Assembly: GCA_032433765.1 (NCBI GenBank)
Contig: JAVIAB010000092.1
Span: 62,224,126-62,288,125 of the forward strand
Length of the DNA: 64,000 nucleotides
Source of the DNA: Megaustenia siamemsis
Taxonomy: Eukaryota; Mollusca; Gastropoda; Stylommatophora; Ariophantidae
Reading direction: 5' to 3'
Part shown: positions 10,036 to 21,214 of the stretch, piece after piece
How positions within the stretch are numbered: position 1 is the first letter of the stretch
How the letters are laid out: every line of letters begins with the position of its first letter
Program-made: the position numbers and the translations under genes
Notes under the pieces: generated by a model
Database searches by the model: none
The model's input: only the letters and a program-made list of their open reading frames with translations
What the model was told of the DNA's origin: nothing

Positions 10036-10293
10036 GCTCTCACTTTTCCTAGTCTCTTATCCCTTTCTCTCTCTCTCTCTCACTTTTCCTAGTCTCTTAT
10101 CCCTTTCTCTCTCTCTCTCTCTCTCTCTCTCACTTTTCCTAGTCTCTTATCCCTTTCTTTCTCTCTCTCTCTCTCACTTTTCCTAGTCTCTTATCCCTTT
10201 CTCTCTCTCTCACTTTTCCTAGTCTCTATCCCTTTCTCTCTTTCTCTCTCTCACTTTTCCTAGTCTCTTATCCCTCTCTCTCTCTCTCTCTCT
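10036..10293. repeat. CT-rich minisatellite, about 6 units
   Basis: The core CACTTTTCCTAGTCTCTTAT plus CCCTTT is separated by (CT)n of variable length, so the period drifts from about 35 to 50 bp. Same unit as 8752-8832. Confidence 0.92.
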
Positions 10294-10661
10294 CATTTTC
10301 ACGTACCCCACACTCTGATGGCATCCACTGTAGCACTACTCTTTTCATGCTGCTTCTTAAAGGCATTTTTTTTAAAGCTGTGGTAGTTTGTTATTGAATA
10401 AATTAAACAAAGAAAAAATGCAAATAAACTTGCTGTCTTTTATTTTAAACATCCTGTGGTAATCATGTTTTCTTGTTACTAAAACAACTACTGCTGTCAA
10501 CCCTATGGTAGTCCTGCTAGTTTTTCAAGTAGATTTAAAATGTAAATAATAATTGTAAATATTTCCACTCTATCACTATATTGTTATTTTCTCATGTGAT
10601 CACATGCTGATGTACATAAATAATCTCATGGAAAACAGTTAGTGTACAACATGCCTGTGAT

Positions 10662-10931
10662 TTAACTCTTTCCGTACGTTTCGCCGCATAGTGCGCCATG
10701 CTCAATTTTATTAGTGTGAACGCCATCAAACCATATTCTTTTTACATGTCTTGTATCATCTGGATATTTGTGAAATCTTATACTTTGTTCAATTATCTAA
10801 ACATTCATATATAACATGTTAAATGTTAGATAAAAATAAATATGTAGATTGATTCTTAAAACCATGAAGAATTTTGTCTCTGAAATCTCTTCCGTTGCGT
10901 CGATAAAAAGCTTCCGTACGGAAAAAGTTAA
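10662..10931. mobile_element. MITE with TTAA target duplication (piggyBac-like)
   Basis: TTAA at 10662-10665 and 10928-10931 flanks terminal inverted repeats CTCTTTCCGTACG and CGTACGGAAAAAG. It is 270 bp, non-coding, and homologous to 1660-1966. TTAA duplication is the hallmark of piggyBac-type transposition, but no transposase is seen in the window. Confidence 0.78.
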
Positions 10932-11049
10932 TAGATAACATGAAATAAAACTTGACATACAGTAAGGTTGAAATTTGAATAACAGAGCATGTGATCACTT
11001 TGATTTTTATGAAAGTGTTATGGGGAAAATATAAAAAATGAATTTAGTG

Positions 11050-12130
11050 TAACACCTCCATGAAACATTGAAATCTTGATTTCAGTACCGTCTGTGTCCA
11101 CCTTGAGCTGTTAGCACTGCTTGATAGTGCCTTCTTATTGAGTCAATGAGATCCATTGTTGGGGCATGTTATTCCGTTCTTCATGCAATGCTTGTGCTCG
11201 CTGGTGGTGTTCTCAGGATGATTTTGTCTATACTCAAGTTTGTCTCTCACATGCTCAATAGGAGAAAGTTCCGGTGAAACAGCAGACCATCATAAGACAT
11301 TATACTGTTGTTTCTGAAAGTGGTCCAAAGCCATAAGTGCACAAGTATTGTCTTACTGCAATATCATGCCTTGTCCATTTTCATTGAGGAACCACTCTAT
11401 CTCGGTTGGCTTACCACGGCAACAGCCGGGGTTCGTTCCCTGGCGAGGACACCTGGGTTTTACTAATTCCCTAAAAATTAGTGGGAGCCGCGATAGCTCA
11501 GTGGTTAGTGAACTGGACTACTACGGACAAGAGGTAGGGTTCGATCCCAACCGACGGCTCCGGTTCACCCAGCCTTAAATGGGTACCGGATTTTTTCTGG
11601 GAAAGTAAAGCAGCACGGGCGTAATACCGACCACATTACCCCAAAAATCATGTGCTGAAGGTCTGTAAAATATAGGGTCACTAACACCATATTTCCCTAT
11701 ACGCCGCCACTTGGCGTGACGGGGGGTACTTTACTTTTACTTTTTTTTAACCACTCTATCTGTGGCTAAATGATTTCATTTCTCTTATCTTTCAGGCTGC
11801 CTTTTATGATGATGATGAAGTTTGTTCTGGCTATATAAGAAATGTTGCCATAAACCATTACCATGTCTTCTCTCATTCTGCTTCTCTGTAGCACACAATT
11901 GTCATCAAAACATTCTCCTTGATGCGTGTACACTAAATAATGCCCATTATTACTTGCAAACAAAATATTTACTTATCAGAGAATGCTATGAATCCCCAAT
12001 GATGCTGGGGCCATGTCACATGCTAACTGGCTCAGGCCAAGTGTGACTGTCTGTTACCAAACTGACAGTACTTAAATGCAGGTCTGCCTAGACCATGTTG
12101 CCTAGACAAACCTGTTATAAAAATGCATGA
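11050..12130 (-). pseudogene. Tc1/mariner-type transposase relic, split by a SINE
   Basis: The - strand pieces in order are: 12120-12080 RLMHFYNRFVWATWS; 11963-11766 HYLVYTHQGECFDDNCVLQR then MVMVYGNISYIAR; SINE-1 insertion at 11403-11748; 11390-11240 TCALMALDHFQKQQYNVL and SPIEHVRDKLEYRQ; and about 11180-11095 NNMPQQW then IDSIRRHYQAVLTAQGGHRR. These follow the order of a Tc1-like DDE transposase (R.GE.F.DNCVLQR, VMV.G.ISY, SP.L.PIEH.WD, NNMPQQ, S...R...V..A.GGHTRY). Several stops and frameshifts show it is inactive. The N-terminal DNA-binding part may extend to about 12.7 kb but was not recognised. Confidence 0.82.
11403..11748 (+). mobile_element. Composite SINE: foreign 80-bp head plus SINE-1
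   Basis: The 13-bp TSD AACCACTCTATCT (11390-11402 and 11749-11761) encloses the whole block. The first 80 bp (GGTTGGCTTACCACGGCAAC, then GGGTTCGTTCCC) is a second tRNA-like promoter head. A complete SINE-1 begins at 11483. Since the TSD brackets both, they entered as one unit, into the Tc1 relic. Confidence 0.85.
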
Positions 12131-13202
12131 GACGTATGAATTGGTCTTGTGCAGGGGTGGTAACTCATGGTTGACTTGTGGCAATCAGCAGTGAATCCAG
12201 TTTGGTATAATGAGCTTGAATGCATGATATAGTGTTCCAAAGAACACTGGAATGTTGTGATGCAGCTTATATAGTCTTTCCAGCAATTAACATCATCCCT
12301 ATAGCTGTAGTTGCTGCAGTTGGTAGAATCTGGGCATTGTGATTAAAGATGTTTCTGTTGGACTCCATTTCAACTACCACGTTTCCCCATGTGATATACA
12401 CAAATCTCTACAAATTTACCTAGCATTTTATCTGTGATAAATTCTCCCCATTGGCATTTTTCACATGATTTAGGTTGCACAATGATTATCCTCCCATGAT
12501 TAGTGTTATTCACTTGTAACTGCACGAGTAAGTGTACACCATCCACACTGAAAAATGCATAAATTTTTATTTTGTGACATCGAAGAATTCACAGGTAGTA
12601 ACCTATATAGTATTGAACACTAACTTTTTTGAGTGGACATACATTAGCAAGCCACAGAAGTCACATGATGTTTATGCTTGTGACAGTTTAACATCTTTAA
12701 GGATAAGGAGCGGCTTGACTGAGAAATAGGGACTATCACAAGATCTAGATCATGTTGTTTGCTGATTTCCCTAACACACATGCTTGCTTGAATGGTTGTA
12801 TTGCCTCACAACAATGTTTGGCTGCATATTACTGCATGAAGTCACCAAATCCTAATGTCATCTGTTGAAACAAGTGGTTCAAGCCTCTTACAGTCTAGAA
12901 ATACCACCAAAGGTTTTTTTATTGCCTTTTGCATCTAAAATAATTATGGTTAATTCCAATATATTTTCTTTGTCCTTTGGCACATATATAGGTGATGTGA
13001 TCTCAGGTTAAAATTTGTGGTACTCATTTCCAATGGCTGAAGACTATCTTAAACTCTGATGACTGCTTTAATATCGTTCTATTTTACATTGTTAATGACA
13101 CTGCCATTTACAAATCTTTCTATACTGTAATTTTTCAGATATGATCACTGAGCCAGGTAAAGTTCTCTTCACACCTTAATAAGTGGGAAGATGGTGTTGG
13201 TT
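12131..13202. other. Unassigned sequence upstream of the Tc1 relic
   Basis: It may contain the decayed N-terminal and 5' end of the Tc1-like element on the - strand. No frame with recognisable helix-turn-helix was found and no other feature is supported. Confidence 0.3.
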
Positions 13203-13450
13203 GGGGGGACTGAGTGGACTAGAGGCAAGGCATCACTCTTTGGACAGGAAGGTCCTGGGTTCGATTCTAGGCATAGTGTGAATGTTTCTATTCAAATCTG
13301 TGGTTTATTTGTGGCTTTACCGTCCCCTTGTCTGAGGGTATACAGATCCAATGTCTAACCTTCCATGATAATGGTGAAAAACAGGCTGTCCCGTGTCCAC
13401 TTTACACACATTAAAAAACCTTTGACAGTTAAACACTGAAAATAGTAAGC
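13203..13450 (+). mobile_element. SINE-2
   Basis: GGGGGGACTGAGTGGACTAG head, B box GGGTTCGATTCTA, then GTGGCTTTACCGTCCCCTTG, TACAGATCCAATG, GATAATGGTGAAAA and a tail CACATTAAAAAACCTTTGAC. The blocks are collinear with 905-1140. Confidence 0.8.
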
Positions 13451-13504
13451 CAAGAACGACCACTGACCAGGTAAACATTGTTAAACCAGAAATCTACTCA
13501 TGTC

Positions 13505-13885
13505 GAAAAAAGGAGGCGAAGGCGCGCCTCCCAGCACCTGAGTTGGAAGTTGTCAGCGACCCACAGCTGATGGCTTACGCCAGGATCGGTAAATCAAAAC
13601 CATCCAGACCCTGTTCCACCTCACCACGGTGCCTCCAGTAACAGACTAACTTGTCTAGTTTGGCCAAGCCAGCAGGGATCGAAGAGGGAAGGCAACCCGG
13701 TACTCAAAAATGTCGTGCTGAAGTCGGATGTTTTGGGCTGAAAGGCGCAAATATAACAGTTATACTGCAAACCACAACACAACGCAGACACGCCCACTTA
13801 ACGTACTTTTAAGGGCGGATGACGAAGAGGAATTCTACAGTCTACGAATACTCTAGAATACTTTAGTCATCGTGCGAACGCAAGC
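13505..13885 (+). repeat. Interspersed repeat SINE-4
   Basis: It begins GAAGGCGCGCCTCCCAGCAC and contains GTCAGCGACCCACAGCTGAT, CAGTAACAGACTAACTTGTC, AAAAATGTCGTGCTGAAGTC and CGGATGACGAAGAGGAAT. Collinear copies lie at 46613-46985, 50365-50690 (reverse) and 58965-59280. About 370 bp, non-coding; no clear pol III head was identified, so SINE status is a guess. Confidence 0.85.
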
Positions 13886-14233
13886 ATGTCAAAAATGGAC
13901 GTGGCTTATTGTAAATTAACAAGACAACACATCCATGCCAATTTAACGGATGATGGCTAAGAAGAATAAGAGTATGATGTTAGTGACCATATACTGTCAT
14001 CACCAACTTTACACTTTTGGGTAATGTGGCCTGTACCACATCATGCTGGTCTTTCTTCCCAGAAAAATCTCTGGTACCCATTTTTAGAGGTGAGGTGAGC
14101 TTTGGAATTATGTCAGTTTGAAAAACAATTTGCTGCTTCTGAGAACTGAACCAGGTATACTGAATGTCAAGGAAAAATGAAAAAAAAAAAACAGAAAAAA
14201 TGGTATGGTTAAAGCTTTACGCCATTAATAGAT

Positions 14234-14490
14234 GGGAGCCGCGATAGCTCAGTGGTTAGTGAACTGGATTACAAAGGACAAGAGGTAGGGTTCGATCCCA
14301 ATCGACGGCTTCCGGTTCACCCAGCCTTAAATGGGTACTGGATTTTTTTTCCTGGAAAATAAAGCGGCACGGGCGTAATACCGACCACATTACCCCAAAA
14401 ATCATGTGCTGAAGGTCTGTAAAATTTATGGTCACTAACACCATATTCCCTATACGCCACTTGGCGTGACGGGGCTCTTTACATTTTTTT
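14234..14490 (+). mobile_element. SINE-1
   Basis: Full-length copy with A and B boxes. TSD CATTAATAGAT (14223-14233) and CATTAATGGAT (14491-14501), one mismatch. The 3' flank 14491-14572 reappears behind the SINE-1 at 27382. Confidence 0.88.
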
Positions 14491-15084
14491 CATTAATGGA
14501 TGATACAAATGTTAACGGTGTTTCGGCTCAAAGGACCTTCAGCCAGGAACGACAAACAACACACACAGAGATATGTAGGTAAATAAAATTAGCACTACAT
14601 AGCTAACTGATAATAAATTGTTACTTTTAGATCTCCTTTGTAAGCTGTATAACCAAGCCAATGCTGTTACAACTATTGACACTTTCTTCAGCATAAGTAG
14701 TCCACATAAAGTAGTGATACTCGCCTAGGACTTCTCTACAGAAAGACTGCAAGTGTTTAGATACAAGATTTTAGTCTTAAATCACTATTTTTTTTGTTGT
14801 TGGACGTTCCCCCATTACGGACGTGGATGCTCTGTGTCACTAGTTTGTGTCGAGCCGCAATATCAGCGTCCAACACATATACACGTCATATTGTTACGTC
14901 ACTATCTATCGTTTCGGACCAACACATCCGCCTACAGTATATTCAGAAAGATCTATTTTTAAACATTTCCTAACAGGTGAGCACTGTCAGCGACCTATTT
15001 GGTTTACTTTATTCGACTTTTTAACTGCCACAGTTTTTAAAATTTGCATAGGACACACGTGACCTATTTTTCCGCTGTTGTTCG

Positions 15085-15250
15085 ACGCGGATAAAGTTCG
15101 AATCTCACTACACAGAGACCAGGAGAATGTAAAGCCAAAAAGAAATCATGGATTCAAGACAAAATAAGTACTATCGAACTACTGCAGGACTCGAACCCAG
15201 GCCCTCTCAGTACAGAAGCTGATGTACTAGTTCTAGACCATACAGTTTCC
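15085..15250 (-). mobile_element. SINE-2, partial and diverged
   Basis: The - strand reads GGGGAAACTGTATGGTCTAG, a B box GGGTTCGAGTCCTGC, then GGCTTTACATTCTCCTGGTC. The order matches SINE-2 copies. 3' portion missing. Confidence 0.65.
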
Positions 15251-15269
15251 CCACCCTAATTCACTAATT

Positions 15270-15596
15270 AAGAAAAGACGATGATCATATGTTGGACATG
15301 TGATGAGGAGAGATGATAACCGAATAACAAAGCAAGCCCTCATGTGGGAAACAACAGGTAAGAGGAAAAGAGGCCGACCCAGAGAGACACTGAGAAGAAC
15401 ATTGATGAGAGAGACAGGAATCGGCTCCCTCAATGAGATAGAGTTGCCTGCACAGAACAAAGACAAATGGCGAGATTTGATAAAAGATCTTTACAATGAT
15501 TGAAAACTGCTAGAATACAAATTTAGATAAGAGAAAGAGTATCTGGGTCTATGCCCTATGGGCCGGCTACGACTCGAAAGGTCAATTGATAGATAT
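15270..15596 (+). mobile_element. LINE-A, 5'-truncated
   Basis: It reads MMRRDDNRITKQALMWETTG and GKRKRGRPRETLRRTLM, then the 3' UTR GGGCCGGCTACGACTCGAAA and a short GATA tail. TSD TCACTAATT at 15261-15269 and 15597-15605. Confidence 0.88.
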
Positions 15597-15605
15597 CACT
15601 AATTT

Positions 15606-16100
15606 GATACTACTGGTAGGCCTAGTGAAGCTTTATGTAATGTTGTGTGTTGCTGCAGAGTTTGCACGTGAGTAGTTCCTTGTGCACTAGACCATGTGTT
15701 TAGAAGAAATCTAGAAAGCGTTACAATAAATGTCAGTCTGTTGATTCCGGAAGTGAAAGGGATATAAGTTGATAATCTGACTGAACTCAATCTTTATGGA
15801 CGACAGAAACACAACATAAGCCAGAATTAGGCACCACGCAAAGGATGTCGCAAAATGAAGAGATTATGTTATTGTCATATAAAGTGCCTGAAGACGTGTT
15901 TACCATTTTTTTGCGTTGTCGATCTATTTACCAGTGACTAGTAGATTTGAAGATAGACACCCAGTTGTCTCTCTTTGTTATTGCATTCTTTCACTTTAAG
16001 AGCTATTTCCTCAATGTTTGTCGGCCAGCATTATTAATTGCAGGTGGGGACACAGGTGTGATTTTTTCTGGTGAGGTCAAAGTGTAACCACATCACGACA
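15606..16100. other. Unannotated spacer
   Basis: No gene, repeat unit or tRNA-like head recognised. Confidence 0.3.
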
Positions 16101-16116
16101 ACAAATATTTCAGTGC

Positions 16117-16145
16117 ACCCCCCCCCCCCCCAAAAAAAAAAAAAA
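16117..16145. repeat. C-run followed by A-run
   Basis: About 14 C then about 14 A. Probably microsatellite-like or assembly-sensitive. Confidence 0.8.
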
Positions 16146-16190
16146 CGTCACAAATGCAGTGCAGTGGTAAAGAAATCTTAAACAAAATAA

Positions 16191-16191
16191 A

Positions 16192-16271
<80 letters not shown>

Positions 16272-16272
16272 C
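16191..16272. repeat. (AAAG)n microsatellite
   Basis: About 20 perfect tetranucleotide copies. The Ser/Phe/Leu-rich reverse frames here are artefacts. Confidence 0.97.
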
Positions 16273-17104
16273 TGCCAAGCGACAATTATGCACCAACAAC
16301 AAAATTTAACAAGGGTCTGGCCTACAGTGGAAAGTTGGACAAAGAAAGATATATAGCTACGATAAACGATAAATTGTAACGAGAAAAGGACAAATCTTGA
16401 GATTGTAAAAGAAATTTGCAAGTGATAAGATTAATAATTTTAAAAATTACCCCAGAAGAAAACCCGACAGTATTCAAGTATGAGGGAGTTTGAAACAGTT
16501 TCTATATTTAGAAGTGCATTTGTGATTCGAAGTAATTTAGACATCGTCTGGTCCATTGTAGTTCGCAGCAGTAAAAATGCATGGCTACACAGATTCAAGC
16601 ATGTCTGAACATTTCGGCCTAACTAGACTCAAACGTCGTTTGCTGATTTGCCTAATATACTTGTACAAATGATGACAAATGTGACGTTGTGGATCTCACA
16701 CGTGAACCTCTCCTTGGCAGTTAAGGTGCCTTTGGGGAATGTTACGTTACGTGTCTGAACCGCGTAATGGCGTATTTTGTAAACGAGCGTGCCTCCGGGA
16801 AATGCGCCAAGGTGGTCGTAAGTGCCGGTCTTGTGGTGGTGTCTACACAGGAGGTCCTCCAGATTCTCTCTCGTCTTGTCTGTATGCCACAAAGCGTTTA
16901 TCCTTGGATATCGCCAGAGTGGTTAAGTTTGACTGCAGAAAAATACCACACGATGATAGGTACAATATACGCAAAGCACATTTAGATATTTGTATATCAT
17001 ATCAGCTATTGGTGCTTGGTACTTTCCTTTGGTGCTTATGGTTATCCTGCCACTCCATTCTGTTTCTTTGTTACACTATTTTAAATGGCTGGCTACCTGG
17101 TACA

Positions 17105-17106
<2 letters not shown>
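16273..17106. other. Unannotated spacer
   Basis: Two overlapping frames of 60-150 codons on the + strand run into the CT microsatellite and show no domain or motif. About 16620-16900 has a higher GC content than its flanks but no recognised homology. Confidence 0.3.
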
Positions 17107-17175
<69 letters not shown>

Positions 17176-17176
17176 A
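17107..17176. repeat. (CT)n microsatellite
   Basis: About 30 CT units with one T interruption. Confidence 0.97.
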
Positions 17177-17655
17177 TTTATTTCTTAAACCCATCTTTTG
17201 CTCTCACACTTTCCAAACCTCGTATCTCTCTACAACTCTGTGACGATACTTGACGAGTGTTTCCATAGCTGGCTTTTGCCTTTTATTCACTGTCATTAAC
17301 TTTATAGTTGTTGTATTTTTAATTCATTATCTTGTAAGAAGTGTCACTAGTGACACTTCACTCTTCAGCAGTGACTCTTCAGCTATTTAAATGACAATTT
17401 CAAACAGTCGTACCCTGTCAAGTTAATCCTATAGTGTGAAATGTGAAGTGTTTCAACATGATGTGATCAACTTAGCTACAACAAACACAATTTTGGAGAT
17501 GAGGTCCTAAAAAACGCAATCTTTCTTCCAATTTCTTTTCCTAACTGTGAACTAGATGTGTCGTCGCCCCCCCCCCCTCCCCTTTTACACTTTCTATTTC
17601 AAGCATCTGAATCAACTATAGTTTGACTTTCAGGACACGAGCCAGAGTTAACGAG

Positions 17656-17834
17656 TTCCGACTATTCTATTTCGACTGCTTAGTAATGTATATCTGCTCT
17701 TTTTCGACACAGGTCGAACGTCAGTATTGTGTTGTGTTCCTTCCTTTTACAGCTGTCACCACACCTTTAAGTGCTTATCACACCCCACTACTGGTTCCTT
17801 CCGACTATTCTATTTCGACTGCTTAGTAATGTAT
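17656..17834. repeat. Direct duplication of about 38 bp
   Basis: TTCCGACTATTCTATTTCGA and CTGCTTAGTAATGTATAT occur at 17656-17693 and again at 17797-17834, separated by about 100 bp. Nothing links it to a known element. Confidence 0.85.
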
Positions 17835-18344
17835 ATTTGCTGTTTTTTTCCTTTTAAACGTTTATCCCCTACTAATATTATTGTCTTTTTCAGCAACGGT
17901 ATTCCAGCTATTTAATTGTGTTAGAAAAAAATTTCAATAAGATTCTAATTTGTTGCAAAATGAAAGGAAAGGTATCTTTATTTTTCACATTATTGAGCAG
18001 TAAAATAATAAAGAAGAATGGCACCATTTCTATTTAAATTGATCACCCTCTTCATTAACCTGCAGACTCCTTACTCAGGGCAGGTAACTCCAACTACAAA
18101 CAGCTTCTGCCCTGCAGAAGGCCAAAGAAATAAAAGAAAAGGGCATCAATTCCGACAGAAGTCGGATGCACTGAATCTTTATGTGTATATCATAGTGAAA
18201 CGCAATCATCTAATATCCAAACAAAGAAAGAAGATTTTTTTGTGGGTTGTTTTTCAGCTGTTTTTATTCTGTTCCTTTAAAAGTACGCCATTAAATGTGA
18301 AGGGAATTGTGCTGCCAAAAACAAACACGCCAATAGTACATTGG

Positions 18345-18860
18345 TAGCCGCGATAGCTCAGTAGTTAGTGAGTAAAATGTAAAGCACCCCCGTCACGCCA
18401 AGTGGCGTATAGGGAAATATGGTGTTAGTGACCCTATATTTTACAGACCTTCAGCACATGATTTTTGGGGTAATGTGATTGGTATTACGCCCGTGCTGCT
18501 TTACTTTCCCAGAAAAAAATCCGGTACCCTGGGTGAACCCGGAAGCCGTCGGTTGGGATCGAAACCTACCCCTTGTCCGTGGTAGTCCAGTTCACTAACC
18601 ACTGAGCTATCGCGGCTTCCAGTGGTTAGTGAACTGGACTATAAAGGAGGTCGGGTTCGATCCTGATCGACGGCTTCCAGGTTCACCCAGCCTTTAATGG
18701 CTACCGGATTTTTTTCTGGAAAAGTAAAGCGGCACGGGCGTAATACCAAACACATTACTGCCAAAATCATGTACCGTAGGTCTATAAAAATTATGGTCAC
18801 TAACACCATATTCCCTATACGTCACTTGGCATGACGGGATCCTTTACTTTACTTACAATA
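18345..18860 (+). mobile_element. SINE-1 host copy interrupted by another SINE-1
   Basis: The head (18345-18371) and remainder (18621-18860) form one + strand SINE-1. It is split at the A box by a reverse copy at 18372-18620. Confidence 0.9.
18372..18620 (-). mobile_element. SINE-1 nested inside SINE-1
   Basis: Complete reverse copy from GTAAAGCACCCCCGTCACGC to GAGCTATCGCGGCTTCC. TSD AGTAGTTAGTGA (18360-18371) and AGTGGTTAGTGA (18621-18632), one mismatch; the duplicated target is part of the host copy's own A box. Confidence 0.92.
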
Positions 18861-18956
18861 CTAGAATTAATTTAATTTATTTTAGTTTAGATCTTACAAT
18901 GTAACACACACTCACGTCTAAACCCGGCATCTCCTCAATAATTCTAACACCAACGA

Positions 18957-19121
18957 CATTTGAACACCAGCGACAATATTACAACGACAGTTGAGCACCA
19001 ACTACAATATTACAACGACATTTGAACACTAACGACAGTATTAAAACAACATCTGAGTACCAACGACATTATTACAACGACATTTGAACACCAACGACAA
19101 TATTACAACGACATTTGAACA
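18957..19121. repeat. 31-bp minisatellite, about 5 units
   Basis: Unit close to ACATTTGAACACCAACGACA plus ATATTACAACG. Units differ by a few substitutions. Confidence 0.92.
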
Positions 19122-20032
19122 GTTAATTGTTTGTGAAATGGGAAAATAATGATCTCGAAGTGTGTGTGCGCGTGGCGCTTAATAGTTGCGATACTGAGTG
19201 GCGCAGCCTGCTTGATGTACCGTTGATGTCTGTCATTTGGGTGAAGTAGTGACGGAAAATCACAGGAGGCAACAAAGGCCACAACTCCTCTCATATTTTA
19301 TCATTATAAATAACATAATCACATTCCAGCTCAATGAGTTAATTGTCAATGTACAACCAGGGACCGTATTCCCTAGTATAGCCGTGATATAGCTGAAATA
19401 ATTCGAGCCGTTACTAATAAATAGGCCTCAATGTCTTTGGAGATTGAACCTACTACAACCGTACAACGGCATCCATCGTCTTTGCAAAGTGTATGAGAAC
19501 TAGGTAGGCCATTTCAGCTACCAGCTCGTCGATGCCATGGCAACAGACGAACAGTTAATAAAATGTCAGTCTATATGTTTATCGAAACATATAGAAGTAA
19601 TTCCAATAGGAGACAACCTTATTTATATAGAGTTATATAGAGCCTCCTTTGAATCAGCGTGCTGCTTCTTTATATAAAAATACTTAAATAAACTTGTAAT
19701 ATGTTAATTAAAGGCAAAACCATGTCTTTTTCATCAATATAATTCAAATAACTAAGATATTATGATGTAATTATTGATTATTTAGGGCAACAATGGGAGG
19801 AACTATTATATATAGCGCTAAGTGCAGTAATGTATATGTTGACGATTATCAGATTATAAGACAATCTTAGATTTAGTCTTACGTCCTGGCCTTCTCAAGT
19901 TTCGAACTTACAGTCCACCGCTGGGGTGAGGGTGCCCACATAATACTGTTGTTGTTTGTGACTGCTAGTGTACAGTACTTGTGAGTTCACACAGAATAGC
20001 TGGAAAACGTGATGGTATACTATGGAGGAGCA
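19122..20032. other. Unannotated spacer
   Basis: No recognisable coding frame or repeat. Confidence 0.3.
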
Positions 20033-20044
20033 AGCGTTTAGTGG

Positions 20045-20300
20045 TAAAAAGAAGTAAAATGTAAAGTACCCCCAAGTGACGTATAGGGAATAAGGTTTTA
20101 GTGACCATAAATTTTACAGACCTTCAGCACATGATTGTTGGGGTAATGTGGTCGGTATTACGCCCGTACCGCTTTACTTTCCCATAAAAAATCCGGTACC
20201 CATTAAAGGCTGGGTGAGCCGAAGACCGTCGGTTGGGATCGAACCCGACCTCTTGTCCTTTGTAGTCCAGTTCACTAACCACTGAGCTAGAGCGGCTCCC
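20045..20300 (-). mobile_element. SINE-1
   Basis: Reverse copy ending in GAGCGGCTCCC. Perfect 12-bp TSD AGCGTTTAGTGG at 20033-20044 and 20301-20312. The palindrome at the 3' end has decayed (CCCAAGTGACGTATAG). Confidence 0.93.
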
Positions 20301-20836
20301 AGCGTTTAGTGGCGCAACCCATTAAAGATATGTCGAATTCGGTAGCGAGTGAGCCACCCTGCACAAACCGTAACCCAGAGTACCACCTGGCGACTGAATT
20401 CGGTACGTGCTCCTTATTACTTAGCCCTGTATAATCCGTCGCCATTCCAAACAACTTTAGAGCCTTCCAAAATGAGACAATCTGATCATCAGAAGCTGCC
20501 TCCTCAACTGAGCATGTGTTTTGATAATTAGCTTCAATTGACATTCCAATGAAAGCGAGTCCCCCAGATGTTCTAGCCGTCGTCCTCTGGTTGTATCTGA
20601 GTCTGGAAACGCTGCAATAAGTTTTCTTCCAGGTCTTCTGTGGGCCTTTTTCTTAACCCTATTTGTGTTTTATTTTAACACACCGTGTACGCCACCAGGG
20701 AAGGGTATAGCTGACTGGATGTATGGGATTTGATGTACAGGGTCTTTTACACAGAGTCCGTAGAAACTATCACAATGTTGCCCCTGCTGTATCTGTTATT
20801 CTTTGGTGCTTATAGTTAAAAAAAAAAAAAAAAAAA
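20301..20836 (-). other. Unassigned sequence with two overlapping open frames
   Basis: On the - strand one frame (20544 down) reads MSIEANYQNTCSVEEAASDD and HVPNSVARWYSGLRFVQGG. A second frame just upstream reads RRPGRKLIAAFPDSDTTRGR and RLEHLGDSL. Neither is recognised and they cannot both be real; a frameshifted transposon ORF is one option. GAATTCGGTA occurs twice, 60 bp apart. Confidence 0.25.
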
Positions 20837-20837
20837 A

Positions 20838-21071
20838 ACGTCACGCCTAGTGGCGTATAAGGAAACGTATAAGGAATATGGTGTTAGTGACCATAATTTT
20901 TACAGACCTTCGACGCAAGATTTTTGGGGTAATGTGGTCGGTATTACGTCCGTGCCGCTTTACTTTCCCAGAAAAAAATCCGGTACCCATTTAAGGCTGG
21001 GTGAACCCAGAAGCAGTCGATCCGGATCAAACCCCCTCTTGTCCTTTGTAGTCCAGTTCACTAACTACTGA
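20838..21071 (-). mobile_element. SINE-1 lacking its 5' end
   Basis: Reverse copy from the 3' palindrome CACGCCTAGTGGCGTATAAG to CCAGTTCACTAACTACTGA; the first about 20 bp of the tRNA head is missing. Contains a small duplication of ACGTATAAGGA. A poly(A) stretch at 20820-20838 corresponds to the T-tail on the sense strand. Confidence 0.88.
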
Positions 21072-21214
21072 TTTTTTTGGTTTATTATTGTTGATTATTT
21101 CTCCGCCCTAATGTGTCTTTCGTTGGTTGCAGGTCTGTTACTATTCATAATGTTTCAGTACGTGTGGATGTCATGGCTTCCGTGATAGTACGAACTAAAC
21201 TGATAAGAGCTAAA

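Noticed and set aside
18018..18347. 109-aa + strand ORF starting with ATG
   Set aside because: No motif, biased composition, and it ends inside the SINE-1 head; likely chance.
20287..20544. 85-aa - strand ORF as a gene
   Set aside because: It crosses the SINE-1 target duplication, another overlapping frame looks equally plausible, and no family is recognised; kept only as unassigned sequence.
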